Shown here: positions 31,291 to 42,036 of the stretch, piece after piece
How positions within the stretch are numbered: position 1 is the first letter of the stretch
Layout: each line of letters begins with the position of its first letter
Assembly (NCBI GenBank): GCA_900323505.1
Contig: OOIN01000043.1
Location: forward strand, 496,001 to 560,000
Reading direction: 5' to 3'
DNA from: Ustilago trichophora
Taxonomy: Eukaryota; Basidiomycota; Ustilaginomycetes; Ustilaginales; Ustilaginaceae
Length of the DNA: 64,000 bases
Notes under the pieces: generated by a model
Told to the model about the DNA's origin: nothing
The model's database searches: none
What the model saw: only the letters and a program-made list of their open reading frames with translations
Position numbers and translations under genes: made by a program

Positions 31291-32937
31291 TTACGCCCTG
31301 ACGCCGTGAAAAGAGATTTCGGGAGGAGTAAGGTTTTTAGATACATGTGTTGTGGATAGATGCGGGCTTTCTGGTGGGGTAGGTACCGCACTGCTTGTGT
31401 GGGAGTGGAAGCCTGGGGATGGAGGAGCTAGCATTGGCATTTGGTGCATCCATTGAGGAGAAGGAGGAGGAGGGTGGGTGGCAAAGTATGGCATGGGCAC
31501 TTGGAGTGCTGAATTGGCACCGGGGTTAAACATGATCGAGTTGGTAGAGGGCCACATGTTGATAGGTGCCATAGGAAGAGACATGTGTGGTGGGGTGGCG
31601 AATCCAGGCATTGGCATCGCTGGCATTCCTGGCATGCCTGGCATGCCCATGGATGGGGAAGCGGCAAAACCCATACTAGGACTCCAGGTGGACAACGAGG
31701 GGGAAGCGATCATGCTTGCACCCGAACTCATGATGGAGTCACGATGCGTGTTTCGCGGCGGTTGACCTGACCGAGAACGTGTCGAGTTGAAGCGCGAATC
31801 GCCATTGTTGGTCGGCATCTCTGCAAGCCATTCTGAAGGCGCTTCGCTGCGTCTGCGAACGGGACGCGAGACTCGACCGGCAGTAGTGGTACCATCTCTG
31901 GGAACGTCCATGGTCATACGACGATCAGCGGCACCCATGGAGGCATACGCAGCATCGGATCGCGTACGAGCCCTTCCATCACTTCGAATCTCTGAAGCCG
32001 TCTGTCGATGAGTGCGGTACGAGGGGTTGAGAGGGGATTGCTGCCTCGGTTGAGGTGGAAGCGACACGCGCACCGAACCGGTTGGCGACGAGGCACTCTG
32101 CTCGGTCTCTGGCGACCGTTGCAAAGAGGGTGGCGCCAATCCACCAGGCTCTGATCCTGCAACTGAAGGAGCAGTCGAAAGATGAATCAGAGGAGGACGA
32201 GCAATGCTCATCCTCTGACTGTGTCGAATGCTAGCAGGCACGCGGGATACGTTATCGCCCATCTCGTGAGCAGGGTCCGACTCGATCGACTGACTTCGCT
32301 GGCTATGTGCGCCCGAGACCAACGTCATCTGAGATCGGTTATTAGCGGGAGTGGATGCGGAGGCGGCATCGTGGCGCATCGACTCTGGCTTGAGAATGCT
32401 ACCAACGGGGCTGGTGGCATGTCCAGCGAAGGTTTCGCTCGTGGATGTGGTGACCGTCTGCTGCGAAGGTGGAGCGAAATCGATATGACGGCCCAACAGC
32501 CTAGCCAGCTGCTGCGAGTTGTTGGCACGTCCATCGTACTTGGGTCGAGCCTGAATGAGAAGCTTGCTAGCGTGCATAATCTCTTGGTCCTTCCAGATTG
32601 TCCAGCCGATGGCAACACGGCGAGTGATGGCGTTCCAGTAGGGACTTGAAGTGGAGTGAAGTTGCGAGACCAGCGTACCGCCTTCGAGAGTAATGTCAAA
32701 GATGCTAGGCTCAGCTTTTTCATCGGATGGTGAGTCGACCTTGAGAGCCCAATGCTCGGTTTCTAGACCACGATTGCGCATGGCTGCCTTGAGACCGTCT
32801 GCGTCGATGCCGACTAGATCCAGAGGTACATGCTTGGGATCGATTTGTGTTGATACGAGCCAGAGACGCCTTGCCTCTGGATGAGGTGGTGGATTGACCT
32901 CCTGTACGACGGTAGTTTTGGACATGCAAGAGCCCAT
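31291..32937 (-). CDS. Putative myristoylated protein with papain-fold-like N-terminal region, unknown function
   Basis: The frame allows an ATG at 32964, but I prefer the one at 32937-32935 because it yields MGSCMSK, a classic N-myristoylation site (Gly2, Ser6) with a palmitoylatable Cys4. That gives 548 residues. Residues 23-150 are a compact region (RLWLVSTQID, EHWALKVD with His62, a strand pair, GWTIW, and NNSQQLARLL). The H...NNCQ-like order is reminiscent of permuted papain-like folds (LRAT/PPPDE type), but the position expected to be Cys is Ser141. The remainder is Ser/Pro/Arg-rich and probably disordered, with a Met/Gly/Pro repeat (GMPGMPGMPAMPMPG) near the C-terminus. A membrane-tethered cytosolic protein is inferred; the fold is a guess from pattern. 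Confidence 0.75.
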   Translation of the reverse strand: MGSCMSKTTVVQEVNPPPHPEARRLWLVSTQIDPKHVPLDLVGIDADGLKAAMRNRGLETEHWALKVDSPSDEKAEPSIFDITLEGGTLVSQLHSTSSPYWNAITRRVAIGWTIWKDQEIMHASKLLIQARPKYDGRANNSQQLARLLGRHIDFAPPSQQTVTTSTSETFAGHATSPVGSILKPESMRHDAASASTPANNRSQMTLVSGAHSQRSQSIESDPAHEMGDNVSRVPASIRHSQRMSIARPPLIHLSTAPSVAGSEPGGLAPPSLQRSPETEQSASSPTGSVRVSLPPQPRQQSPLNPSYRTHRQTASEIRSDGRARTRSDAAYASMGAADRRMTMDVPRDGTTTAGRVSRPVRRRSEAPSEWLAEMPTNNGDSRFNSTRSRSGQPPRNTHRDSIMSSGASMIASPSLSTWSPSMGFAASPSMGMPGMPGMPAMPMPGFATPPHMSLPMAPINMWPSTNSIMFNPGANSALQVPMPYFATHPPPPSPQWMHQMPMLAPPSPGFHSHTSSAVPTPPESPHLSTTHVSKNLTPPEISFHGVRA

Positions 32938-33494
32938 TGTTGCTTGAGAGTGGTTGTTGTCCAAGCTTCCTTGTTGTTGTTGTTGTTGGTGTTGATGATG
33001 ATGATGATGATGAGGTTGAATCAGAAGACGAGTACTTGGGGCTGTGGACTGGTTGACTGTGACTATGCAAGAGGATGATGGAAAGCGATGTTAAGACTGG
33101 GACATTGCGGAGAGGGAGCCGCCGAACAAAAAGAGGGTATACTGCGGCGGCAAAGACGATGTGGTGGTGGTGTTCAAAGACAGAGTGGTGTCTTGTCGAC
33201 GATTGTCGATTGTGGAACGGGAGAGAGGGTGGTATGCACCACGCACAGCTCCAATATGGTTGAGGACGATGGCAGTGAGAGAAGAGCAAAGGAGAGAGGG
33301 AGAAGGAGGAAGGGGCAGCGAGTAAGAAACGGTGGGGACGGTGGAGACTACTGTAGCTATTGTTCTCTTGGTCTGGGACTTTGTGCGGGATAAAGAGGGC
33401 GAGAGGGGGAAGAGGAGAGACACAAAGAAATGAGCTCCGACAGATGGCGGATTGCAAGTCAACGTGTGATTGGATCTGTGTCGAAAGCACGCGG

Positions 33495-33519
33495 TACAGT
33501 ACAGTACAGTACAGTACAG
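33495..33519. repeat. TACAG array, 5 copies
   Basis: Five tandem TACAG units, followed by TTAGTTACTGTAAG. It is the longest unidirectional member of the dispersed family. Confidence 0.92.
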
Positions 33520-34237
33520 TTAGTTACTGTAAGTATCAACCTCATAAGTTTGTACTGGGATAGAGAGATGAAACGTTGCTCTTCTTTTCGTTCTTTTTGT
33601 TTCTTTTTTTTCCCTTTCGGCGCGGGCCGAAGTTGGTGAAATGTATATAGCCTCAAAGGATGTGAGCAGCCAAGCCTCCGCATCTAGCTTGGCTTACATA
33701 GAAGACAAGCATGAAATCTCGTCCTCGCGTAAGAGTTACATGCGAGTTGAAAAGAGTCATGCAAGAATGCGCTTACATTTGAGATTCAAAAGAGAGTAGC
33801 GCCTGGGATTAGCACAAGGTCGGAGTAGAGTGACAGGCTCGGCAAGCGTGTGTAACAAGATGTCTCACCCTTGATCATCGGCAATCCGATTCCTTAAAGT
33901 CACAATGTCTTGGAGATTTGTCTCTTTTGCTGCTGCTGCTCAGGGTCTGCTCTTGAAGATAAATAAATAGATAAATAAATAACCACGTAGCTGGAGTAAA
34001 GTTTACAGTACACAGGAACGTGGTCTACAGTACACCCTTTTGAAATGTACGCACAGATGCTTTCATATCGCTCGGTTCTTCTCTCTTGCACACATACACA
34101 TGTGCAGGAAAAATAGCATCAAACACGGCGAGGCGGGATGTTGGATAGCACTCCACCAACATTGCTCTTACATATTCGCAACGGGTGTGTCGGGTAGGCT
34201 GAATCTCACTCACAGAAGAATAAAGAAAAGAAAAGAA

Positions 34238-34256
34238 ATATATATATATATATATT
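34238..34256. repeat. (TA)n microsatellite
   Basis: A run of alternating A and T in AT-rich intergenic DNA. Confidence 0.85.
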
Positions 34257-35024
34257 TATTGACAGCTGCTCGGCAAGAGAGAGACGGTAACCGAGATCTT
34301 TCTTTTTCCTTTTCTCTTTACAGATTTGTCTAGAGATCAGCTGATGAGTCTGCAACACGGTACACTACTGGCAACTACTGATCTTGGCCCACAATCAGAG
34401 TGGCTTACCCGCCAAGAAAAAAAAACAAAAAAAAAATGTCTAGAGCCCTCAGCTTGACAAACACAACATGATACACGCACAATGACGATACATTGCACAT
34501 CTACAGCTTACACCTTTCGTCTTTCCCCGCTAGCAATGAGACATCGGAGCATGCTCCGACTTTCCTTTCTCTTCTCTTTGCCATCGCCATCCAAGAGCAA
34601 GAGCAGCAAGAGCAACCAAAACAAGGCTTCAATTGCATCTTTGTCTTGAAAGTGTCCAACTACCCCCACAAGGTAAACGTTTCCGCTGCAAGATGGTGGA
34701 AAACCGCTACCAGGCGCCGATCTTCCCGTGTGGACTGATCGTCGGCACCAAGCGAGGCTTGCTCCCCGAATCATCGATTGATAAGCTCACATGGCTCGAT
34801 ATGGTGGCGCTACGATTTCTCTCCTGTCAGCAACCAATAGCGCCATTCGATTGGGTCGATTGGGTCGATTGCGCCCACCTCTTGCAACTCGCTACTCTTC
34901 TTATCACGCTCTTACTCGGCCCACGTGTTCAAAGTGTCAGATCCGACAATCCAACAAATGCCAACGTGGTAAAAATCCCTACAGCTTGGCCTGCATCACT
35001 GCCTTCAATGATACAAAACCACAA

Positions 35025-36128
35025 TCACTTCCTCTTGCCACCTTTACCACCACGACTCCCACAAGAGCCTCCACGTCCCTTGCCATTGACCTTTGAAATC
35101 TCCTCAGACGAAAGCTTGAGCATTCCACCTTGGAATTTTCCAATTCCCATCCCCAATCCTCTCTGTCTCTTTCTTGTTTCCTTCTTGAGACCCATCTCTG
35201 TTGCCGTGGCTTTGTTGGCATACGATTCTTTGAGGCTGGGATGCCAGGTACCCAGCTCTTTCGCCTTCTCTCGCTCCTTGTCCCTCCTTTCGCCCGCTGC
35301 TTTCCTCATACCCTGTCGGATGGCAGCGGGTGCCTTGGATAGCTGTTGACGCTTCAACTCGTTTTCGCCCCATCCTCGACCCACCGCTTGACCTTTCCGT
35401 TGCGCATCCGTAGCTGACAGCTCCATGATGCGTGCGATCGTGTCGTTGGACGAGAGGTTCGACTTTCCTTTCGAGGTATTGCCCGTCCCTGGAGCAAATA
35501 GCGTGGTGGAGAGCAACTCTGACAAAAGCCTATCGTTCGCCACCAGCTGCTTCTCCTCTTCCTCCTCCGCCGTCGTCAGTTTGGACGCTGCTGCAACCTC
35601 GTCTTCGGCAGCAATCTTGTCGATCTTGGAAGACATGAAGGCTTTCCACCCTTTCTTGGCTTCTTTCAACTCATCCGCATCGGGTCGTGCCTCACCGCCA
35701 AAAACGACCGTCTCAACAACGCGAGATTTGGGCGCTTTCTTGTTGCTCTGCTGGGAGCTTCCCGATGCATTTGCTTGTGCAGAGGGTTCGGTGGTGCCAA
35801 ACAGTACATCCAGCTCGTCCTGTTCTCGTGTCAGGGTTCTTTCTTCTTCGATGGAGGAAGTGTCGACAGCCTGGGACTCGGCGAAACGCTTTCGCTTCTT
35901 GCTAGAGAGTTTCTTCTTGCTCGATGATGGTGTTGCATCGTCTGTAGATGAGGATGTGCTGGCTGAAGGAAGGTCGAAGGACGACATGAACGCATTGCCG
36001 AATGCTTCAAGTTGAGCCAGTTGAGCTGCTCGCGCCTCTGCATCCTGCTGCTCTTCGTGTGATTGTGATGATGCGTCCATCTTGCGCTTTCCTTTGGAAT
36101 CCAGTTTCTTGTTCTTGATCGAGCTCAT
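35025..36128 (-). CDS. Faf1/C1orf131-like ribosome-biogenesis protein
   Basis: A 367-residue ORF starting at the ATG at 36128-36126. It is Lys/Arg/Glu/Ser-rich throughout, with several nuclear-localisation-like clusters (KKKLSSKKRKR). The best landmark is MGIGKFQGGMLKLSSEEISKV near the C-terminus, which matches the conserved end of the yeast Faf1/human C1orf131 family (DUF4602): a KF-x-GG-x-LKLS-x-x-EI pattern. In yeast Faf1 is a nucleolar factor needed for 18S rRNA processing and 40S assembly. FGGEARPDADELKEAKKGWKAF earlier in the chain fits the family's central motif. It ends in a Gly/Lys/Arg tail. It is divergent from PET127 across 369 bp. The call rests on short motifs, so it is probable rather than certain. 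Confidence 0.68.
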   Translation of the reverse strand: MSSIKNKKLDSKGKRKMDASSQSHEEQQDAEARAAQLAQLEAFGNAFMSSFDLPSASTSSSTDDATPSSSKKKLSSKKRKRFAESQAVDTSSIEEERTLTREQDELDVLFGTTEPSAQANASGSSQQSNKKAPKSRVVETVVFGGEARPDADELKEAKKGWKAFMSSKIDKIAAEDEVAAASKLTTAEEEEEKQLVANDRLLSELLSTTLFAPGTGNTSKGKSNLSSNDTIARIMELSATDAQRKGQAVGRGWGENELKRQQLSKAPAAIRQGMRKAAGERRDKEREKAKELGTWHPSLKESYANKATATEMGLKKETRKRQRGLGMGIGKFQGGMLKLSSEEISKVNGKGRGGSCGSRGGKGGKRK

Positions 36129-36497
36129 CTTGCAGGTATCCTCGCTTTGTAGAGACGTCTAGGATGCGAGGCGGTGAAGATGTGAATCGAACGTCGAGAA
36201 GAAGAAAAAAAAAGTGTTTTACCAGGGTTTCCCGTTTCCCGAGAAACGATGTACGATGTACTGCAATTCCTTGGCTCACATTTTTTGGACGTAAATTTTT
36301 CTGCCTTTTTGCTGAACACTTTTTTTTTCCTTCTCTTCTTGTTCTTCTTGTTCTTCTCCGTGCTGTGTCACCTCCACCCGCGACTCGTAGCACAGGCTTA
36401 GAGGCGAGAGACAGAGAGAGGCACAGTCTTGCGTTTGAGCAGAGAGGATCTTTCGTTCACATCATCATTCTTCTTCTCCAAAGGACGCATCGTAACG
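36129..36497. other. Divergent promoter between FAF1-like and PET127
   Basis: This 369-bp shared upstream region contains T-rich and TTCTTC-rich stretches. The frame of PET127 is open upstream to a TTG at 36429, but no ATG occurs before 36498. Confidence 0.5.
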
Positions 36498-39140
36498 ATG
36501 AACGGTCGACCAGGGATGCTGAGCTTGCAGCTCTCCCGACACTTTTCTACCACCAGCGGTGCAGCTTCGCTGTCAAAGCGGTTGAGGAAGCAGTGGCGTG
36601 GTCCTCGTTCACCAGCATCATCGCCAGCAGCTGCATCAGCACCGGCAGCTAAAGCTTCCAACTCATCACCATCGCAAGCTGGACCATCCACTCCGACGAC
36701 AAGCTCAGATACAAACACATCCACTTCACCGCACCACAGACGCACCGCCAGCCAACGCAAAGCAGCCCTCCGAGCCCTACGCCACGCTCCCAAACCAACC
36801 AGCACCACTAACAACAACAACAACAACAACAACAACAACGTATCCTCGCTCAAGTTCGTCCAGAGCTCCGATAAGGGCAAAGCCAAGGAGCATCTTGCAC
36901 CCTCCGTCTCTTCCTCTCCAGCCGACAATGCCAATACAAAATCCACACCAGCAGCAGCACACTCTGCGTCAATGTTGAAAGAACTCAACGCCCTCGACGA
37001 CTTGCTCGACAATCTGCAGACCAAAGCGTTCAACATTTCGCAACGTCTCAAAACTCTCGACATCTCTCGCAAATCTTCTTCTTCCTCTTCACCTCTGGAA
37101 GAAAGCTGGGGACCAGATCGACTCTCTCCTCCCTCCTCTGCCAGCACTTCGGAAGACACATGGTCGGCGACACCAAGCGGGTCTACTACGCCTTCCAAGT
37201 CGGATAAACGCTCCTCGGACGACGCTGCCAAAACGCGCTATTTGTTTGGCAACGATCTGCTTGCCGAATCGCATCTCCACTGGCGTGATGGCAAAGGAAA
37301 GCCTCTTCCAGCGATAGAGTATGCAGGACCGTTTGCAGAGGAACACAAGAAATGGTCGCAATCCATCACCGGTTGCGTCAGTGCCAACTCTGTACCCGTG
37401 GAAAAAGTGACGCCTTTGCGCGAGATGCAAGTGGCCACTTTGGCACATGGATTGGATCGCGTCTTGTTCAACCCTGGCATCTATTGGTTGCGAGACCCTC
37501 GGTCGGGGATCTACAACTTTGACCCACGCATCAAAGACATTTTGGACGTAGATCTGTTCGACTATGCCGCTCTGCCACCCTACGTCACCTCGAGTCAAGA
37601 TCCGGAATTGGCAACGCTGACCAAGAAGCACGAGAAAAAATACTGCGGTTCCACCTCGTCCATGACCTCGCTCCTCAGCCAGTGCTACTTCCTCATCAGC
37701 GGGTGGAGGAATCCTGATGTGACCGGATTCAGCGCTGCCTTTGCAGGTCTACCTGGCGGTTTTAGCGTCGGAGCCAAACTTCCAGCCTCGATCCGTCTCC
37801 ACTACAAGGACGGCTTTTACGCCATCGATGCCGACAAGACCGCCGCCGGCGAAGCCGAGAATTCCAACTACGTCCTCACCTCTCTTGGCAAATCCATGGA
37901 AAAAATGCTCACCGCCACTCCCGAAGAATACTCGAAGTACATGCGCATCAACTCATGGCAGCTTTCCGAAGAGGAAAAGACGAAGCCGGAAGCGTACCAC
38001 TATGCCTCTACCTCCAAGATGATGATGCGATCTCAACTCGACTGTCACGATGACCGACTACCACGCAAGACGTTTGACCTGAAGACCCGCGCCAGCATCG
38101 GCATCCGCAACGACCGCGCCAACTACGTCGAAGGTTCGGGCTACCAGATCCGACGCGCTACCGGTGTGCTCGAGTCGTTTGAACGCGAATACTACGACAT
38201 GGTCAGGGCGGCTTTTCTCAAGTACAACTTCCAAGCTAGAATCGGCCATATGGACGGTATCTTTGTCGCCTACCATACCACCTCTACGATCTTCGGATTT
38301 CAGTACATCCCCGTAGAGGAGATGAACGAGAGGCTGTTTGGAAGTCAGGAAATGGCCGATCAGGCTTTTAAGCTTAGTTTAGGTATGATGGAGACAGTGT
38401 TGGATGCGGCTACGGCCATGTTTCCTCGAGAAACGTTGAAGATTACGGTAGAGACAAAGGAGAAGAGCGATGTGGGGATGACGGTTTACGTTGAACCCGC
38501 TGAGGCGTCACAGCAAGATCCGTCTGCAGAGTCGACGAAGAGGAGCATTGCGCAGTTGGACATTACGGTAGACCGCTATTTGGATGGGGGGCTCATGGTT
38601 GGACCTGTAGATTTTTCGCATCTTCCAGGACGACGCATCGACCCACTTTCCGACGACGAGATTGAACGGCGACTCCGATCCAGCCTCCCCGCCGTTAGAT
38701 GGGAAATCGACTACTCGATCTCCCCGCGACCCGATCTCACCGCATCCACCATCCGTAAAAACCTCGATGCAGTTCGGGCCAAACAAGCCTCGTTAAACTC
38801 GCTAATCCTACCCAACGTCGAAGCGCTCAACGCCCGCGAACAGTACCGAACCTCGCAACTCGCGTCGAACCCCACCGCGCTCGCGCGGTTTCTCCAAGAA
38901 CGTCAGTCAGGAGTTGCAGCCGGAATGCCCCTCGCCCCCGGCCAACTCCGCGCTGATGACAACGTCGCTCAAACTCAAGACGCGCATGGCAAGACATGCC
39001 GAAGGAAACAGGCCGAATCGAGATTTGTCCGAATGAGAAATTTAAGAACGCTTAGACTTAGACAACTGGCCCAGTTGGGAGCAAACGATGCCAAGTTGGC
39101 CAAAATCGACGATGCTCTGCAGATGTATCAGCCGCGTTGA
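36498..39140 (+). CDS. PET127: Pet127-like mitochondrial RNA-processing protein
   Basis: From the ATG at 36498 the ORF gives 880 residues. The N-terminus MNGRPGMLSLQLSRHFSTTSG is Arg/Ser-rich without acids and ends with a typical matrix-peptidase-like RHFSTT, so a mitochondrial targeting peptide is likely. A low-complexity Ser/Ala/Asn region (with an eleven-residue Asn run) spans about 35-250. The conserved domain runs from about residue 260 to 690, with diagnostic blocks such as KYCGSTSSMTSLLSQCYFLIS, YKDGFYAIDADK and ARIGHMDGIFVAYHTTSTIFGFQY. In yeast Pet127 trims the 5' ends of mitochondrial RNAs and influences their stability with the inner-membrane gene-expression system. The last 190 residues are Arg/Leu-rich. 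Intronless; the family call is strong. Confidence 0.9.
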   Translation: MNGRPGMLSLQLSRHFSTTSGAASLSKRLRKQWRGPRSPASSPAAASAPAAKASNSSPSQAGPSTPTTSSDTNTSTSPHHRRTASQRKAALRALRHAPKPTSTTNNNNNNNNNNVSSLKFVQSSDKGKAKEHLAPSVSSSPADNANTKSTPAAAHSASMLKELNALDDLLDNLQTKAFNISQRLKTLDISRKSSSSSSPLEESWGPDRLSPPSSASTSEDTWSATPSGSTTPSKSDKRSSDDAAKTRYLFGNDLLAESHLHWRDGKGKPLPAIEYAGPFAEEHKKWSQSITGCVSANSVPVEKVTPLREMQVATLAHGLDRVLFNPGIYWLRDPRSGIYNFDPRIKDILDVDLFDYAALPPYVTSSQDPELATLTKKHEKKYCGSTSSMTSLLSQCYFLISGWRNPDVTGFSAAFAGLPGGFSVGAKLPASIRLHYKDGFYAIDADKTAAGEAENSNYVLTSLGKSMEKMLTATPEEYSKYMRINSWQLSEEEKTKPEAYHYASTSKMMMRSQLDCHDDRLPRKTFDLKTRASIGIRNDRANYVEGSGYQIRRATGVLESFEREYYDMVRAAFLKYNFQARIGHMDGIFVAYHTTSTIFGFQYIPVEEMNERLFGSQEMADQAFKLSLGMMETVLDAATAMFPRETLKITVETKEKSDVGMTVYVEPAEASQQDPSAESTKRSIAQLDITVDRYLDGGLMVGPVDFSHLPGRRIDPLSDDEIERRLRSSLPAVRWEIDYSISPRPDLTASTIRKNLDAVRAKQASLNSLILPNVEALNAREQYRTSQLASNPTALARFLQERQSGVAAGMPLAPGQLRADDNVAQTQDAHGKTCRRKQAESRFVRMRNLRTLRLRQLAQLGANDAKLAKIDDALQMYQPR

Positions 39141-39761
39141 TGAATCCAATGCCTTTTTTTTTATGTCTCTCTGTGTCGTGTGCTTTTCTGTGTAGGCCTT
39201 TCTCTTTCTGTGTGAAACAACGCACAAAGATCTCACAAACCGCACTCAAACTCGGAAATTGGGAACGATGCACGTATTCATTGGTTTGTGTTGTGTGTGT
39301 GTTTAGCCAGGTCTCGATGGAGAAAAACCTGTCTGTATGAGATACAAAATCTCCTCTCTGTGTGTTGAGAGAAGATTTAGGAAAAAAAAAGGGGGTGAAA
39401 AGGGAAAAGGAGGAAGGGGGGCACTTGTATGAGGGTGCCTTTTTGGGTCTGGTCGAACAAGGGAAAAAGATGCGAGAGTGTGAAAAGAAAAGAAGAGTTG
39501 AAGAGTGTAGGATTGGCGAGAGAGGGGGGGGATAGCAAAGTGTCGAAGCAAAGCGGGGAGTTTGGTGAATAAAAAAAGAGACGAGTGGGAGGAGCCTTTT
39601 TCGACTAGACCCGAGTGCAAGGTTCTCCGTCGAATCCGTTTTTTTTAATACCAAACCGGGCTAGCTGCCTGTTGCGCGGGTGCTGGAGTTGCTCGTTGGG
39701 AGCGGGGCGGACGAGCTTTGCTGGGTATGGTGCTGTTTGAAAAGATGCTACCAAAAAATGC
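39141..39761. other. Convergent intergenic region, PET127 and eL6
   Basis: These 621 bp hold two 3' UTRs. T-rich just after PET127 and A/G-rich before the eL6 stop; no gene is seen. Confidence 0.4.
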
Positions 39762-40472
39762 TTAGAACTTGAGAGCGTGAGGCTTCTCACCCTTGGAGAG
39801 CGAGAAGGTGGCGGCGAGGTACTTGGCCATGGTAGGACCGGCCTTCTTGACAGCGGCGATGACGGCCTTGTCGAGAGCCTTCTGGTCGGCGACCTTGGAC
39901 TCGGGGTGAGCCTGCTTGTTGGCGGGGTCGGCAAAGAACGAAGCCTCGGGCTTGGTCTTGGTGGCCTTGTCCTTCTTGAAGTAGGCGTCGTTGATCTTGT
40001 CGTCGACCTTGACGTCGGAAACGTCGATCTTGGTCGAGGTGGCAATCACGTAGGCCTGGTTGACACGTCGGATGGGAACACCGTTGACCTTGAAGGGACC
40101 AGTGACGAGGAGAAGACCCGAGTCGAGCTGCTTGAGGAAAACAACACGCTTGCCACGGAAGCGACCGGCGAGGAGGATAAGGACGGTACCGGGGGTGATG
40201 GACGACTTGAGCTTGGTGGGCTTGTTGACCTTGCGGTTGGCCTTGGGGATGCGAGCATCCTCGGCGGGGTAGAAGCGAGGGGCCTTCTGGGTGGGGACGA
40301 GACGCTTGCCACCGTTCTTGGCACCCTTGACGGCAACCTCCTTGTGAGCGGGAGCCTCCTGCTCCTGCTGCTTGGCGACCTGGCGCTGCATGTGCTTGTA
40401 GCCGCCCTTCTTCTGGAAGGCCTTGGTGCGGCCGAGGCGAGCCACGTTGGGGGCGATCTGCTTTCGGGCCAT
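39762..40472 (-). CDS. RPL6: 60S ribosomal protein L6 (eL6)
   Basis: The ORF from the ATG at 40472-40470 encodes 236 residues. The frame stays open further upstream, but [20 protein letters not shown] is the expected basic N-terminus. Core motifs of eL6 are clear: [25 protein letters not shown] with its KOW-like turn, [33 protein letters not shown], and a Lys-rich C-terminal extension. It is a structural protein of the large subunit. Codon use is strongly biased (AAG, CTC, GTC, GCC), like the Ala/Glu-rich gene, fitting high expression. No intron lies within the coding part; one in the leader cannot be excluded because the sequence before the ATG is not obviously a promoter. Confidence 0.97.
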   Translation of the reverse strand: MARKQIAPNVARLGRTKAFQKKGGYKHMQRQVAKQQEQEAPAHKEVAVKGAKNGGKRLVPTQKAPRFYPAEDARIPKANRKVNKPTKLKSSITPGTVLILLAGRFRGKRVVFLKQLDSGLLLVTGPFKVNGVPIRRVNQAYVIATSTKIDVSDVKVDDKINDAYFKKDKATKTKPEASFFADPANKQAHPESKVADQKALDKAVIAAVKKAGPTMAKYLAATFSLSKGEKPHALKF

Positions 40473-42009
40473 TTTGTCGGAATATATGCTGGTGGAAGTC
40501 AAGAGGTGAAAGGGAAAAAGGGGGAAAAAGAAGAATGTCAGATGGTCTGACTCTTTCATTCGGAAACTACAAAAGGCGATGAATTTGAAAGCAACCCCAT
40601 TTCTCCATTTTGTCGCAATCGAGTCGGTCTGTTGAATATATCGTATCTGCAATGTGCTGTCGTGACATGATCAACGCCGTTTGCCGTTGTGTGTACGTGG
40701 TGATGATTGTTGGTTGTCTTTTGTCGAGTTCGTGATCCGCCTCTGTGATGCTGATCTGTCGTGCTGAGATGCTTCTACAATGACATCAACGCATCGCCAA
40801 TGGCTTGACCATGACCCAGTGCGTACGTGATTGTGGTTGCTGCTGCCATATGTCCCATCTCGGTCATCCACATTAGCCATCTCAACCCTACTTCAACTCC
40901 ACTCGTCCACATAGCGACCACATCTGATGACGACAATCCGTCTCCAACTGGCCACCTCTACGCTGCAGCCTCTCTACTTGTCATCCACGATGTCTGCTAC
41001 GACTGCTGTAACGGTGCCTCTGTGCTGCTCTGCTGATGTTGTCGAAAGTCGAGATCCTCCATCGATCACCACTTCAGTGGGTAACATTGTGAACGTCGAT
41101 GTGGGTCGGATGCGTGCCTATGGGGGCTGATCTTACAGTCTAGGTGTGTATATACGTTGTCGATGTCGTGTATGGAGAGATAGGGTGCTGGAATCGCCGT
41201 CGATATGCGACTTACCTTTTCTTGATGGCTTGGAGAAGGAGAAACAGGTGACGAAGGGAGCAATCTCGAATGTCAACGCTGCGAGTCTCTCTCAGAGTTG
41301 CTCTGTCTGGCCGATCGGCTTTGTCAAGTTGGGCGGCGCAAAAGGCAGATTTGAGCGGTTCCGAGTCTCTCTCTCTCTCTCTCTCTGAGTGAGTGAGTGA
41401 GTGTGGAGTTGATTCGAGTGTCTTGGTCAAATTCGTCGGCTGCTTGCTGCTGCTGCTGCTGCAAGGTTGGGGCTTGGTTGCAGCTGGCCGAAGGAAAATG
41501 TCAGAAAATTTTGCTAGCACGTGATGCAGATTCTGTCCTCGGCCGAAGTCAATATTCAACCACGATTTCTCTGCACCGCGTCATCGATCGCGTTTCTTTT
41601 TTCTCCAAGGTTGAAGAATATCGGGAGATGACACGCACCTTTTGGAGAATTGAATTTGTTCACATTCGCAAAGTCTGACATCGACATGGAAATTTGGCTC
41701 GAATTTCGATATGGCCTTCCTTCTTTCTTCTTTGCCGCGCGGTTGACACTTACCCTCCTTCCACATCTCAGCCCAATGGTGCTTTTCGACACTTGCTCAA
41801 AGCTCACCTTCACCACCCTTTGCAACAACCTCATCCAACGTCGATCAGAATCCTGCTACCATCTATCCCAAAACATCTCTCTCTCTCTCGTACGCTCGGT
41901 CATAGACGGCAAAGTTCAATTGCGCACAGTCCTTTACAAAACGCCGTCTCTGTGGGTGCTCTTCGCTTCTATGCATGAAAATTGCCGAAAGAGCTCCAGC
42001 CAGCAAAAA

Positions 42010-42026
42010 TAATATATATATATATA
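42010..42026. repeat. (TA)n microsatellite
   Basis: Alternating TA followed by A-rich sequence, which could act as a TATA-like element if the following open frame is expressed. Confidence 0.8.
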
Positions 42027-42036
42027 AAAATAAAAA

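Larger units (their letters stand above)
32938..35024. other. 2.1-kb intergenic region, no gene seen
   Basis: It contains CAA/CAT repeats just upstream of the myristoylated-protein gene (about 32970-33015), a five-unit TACAG array (33495-33519), TAAATA repeats (33960-33982), a (TA)n run (34238-34256), and a GATTGGGTC tandem (about 34850-34869). ORFs here lack start codons or resemblance. It is presumably the upstream region of the gene ending at 31291 and the 3' region of the FAF1-like gene. Confidence 0.45.

Noticed and set aside
36429..36497. Upstream extension of PET127 from a TTG
   Set aside because: Non-ATG start; the ATG at 36498 begins a good mitochondrial presequence.
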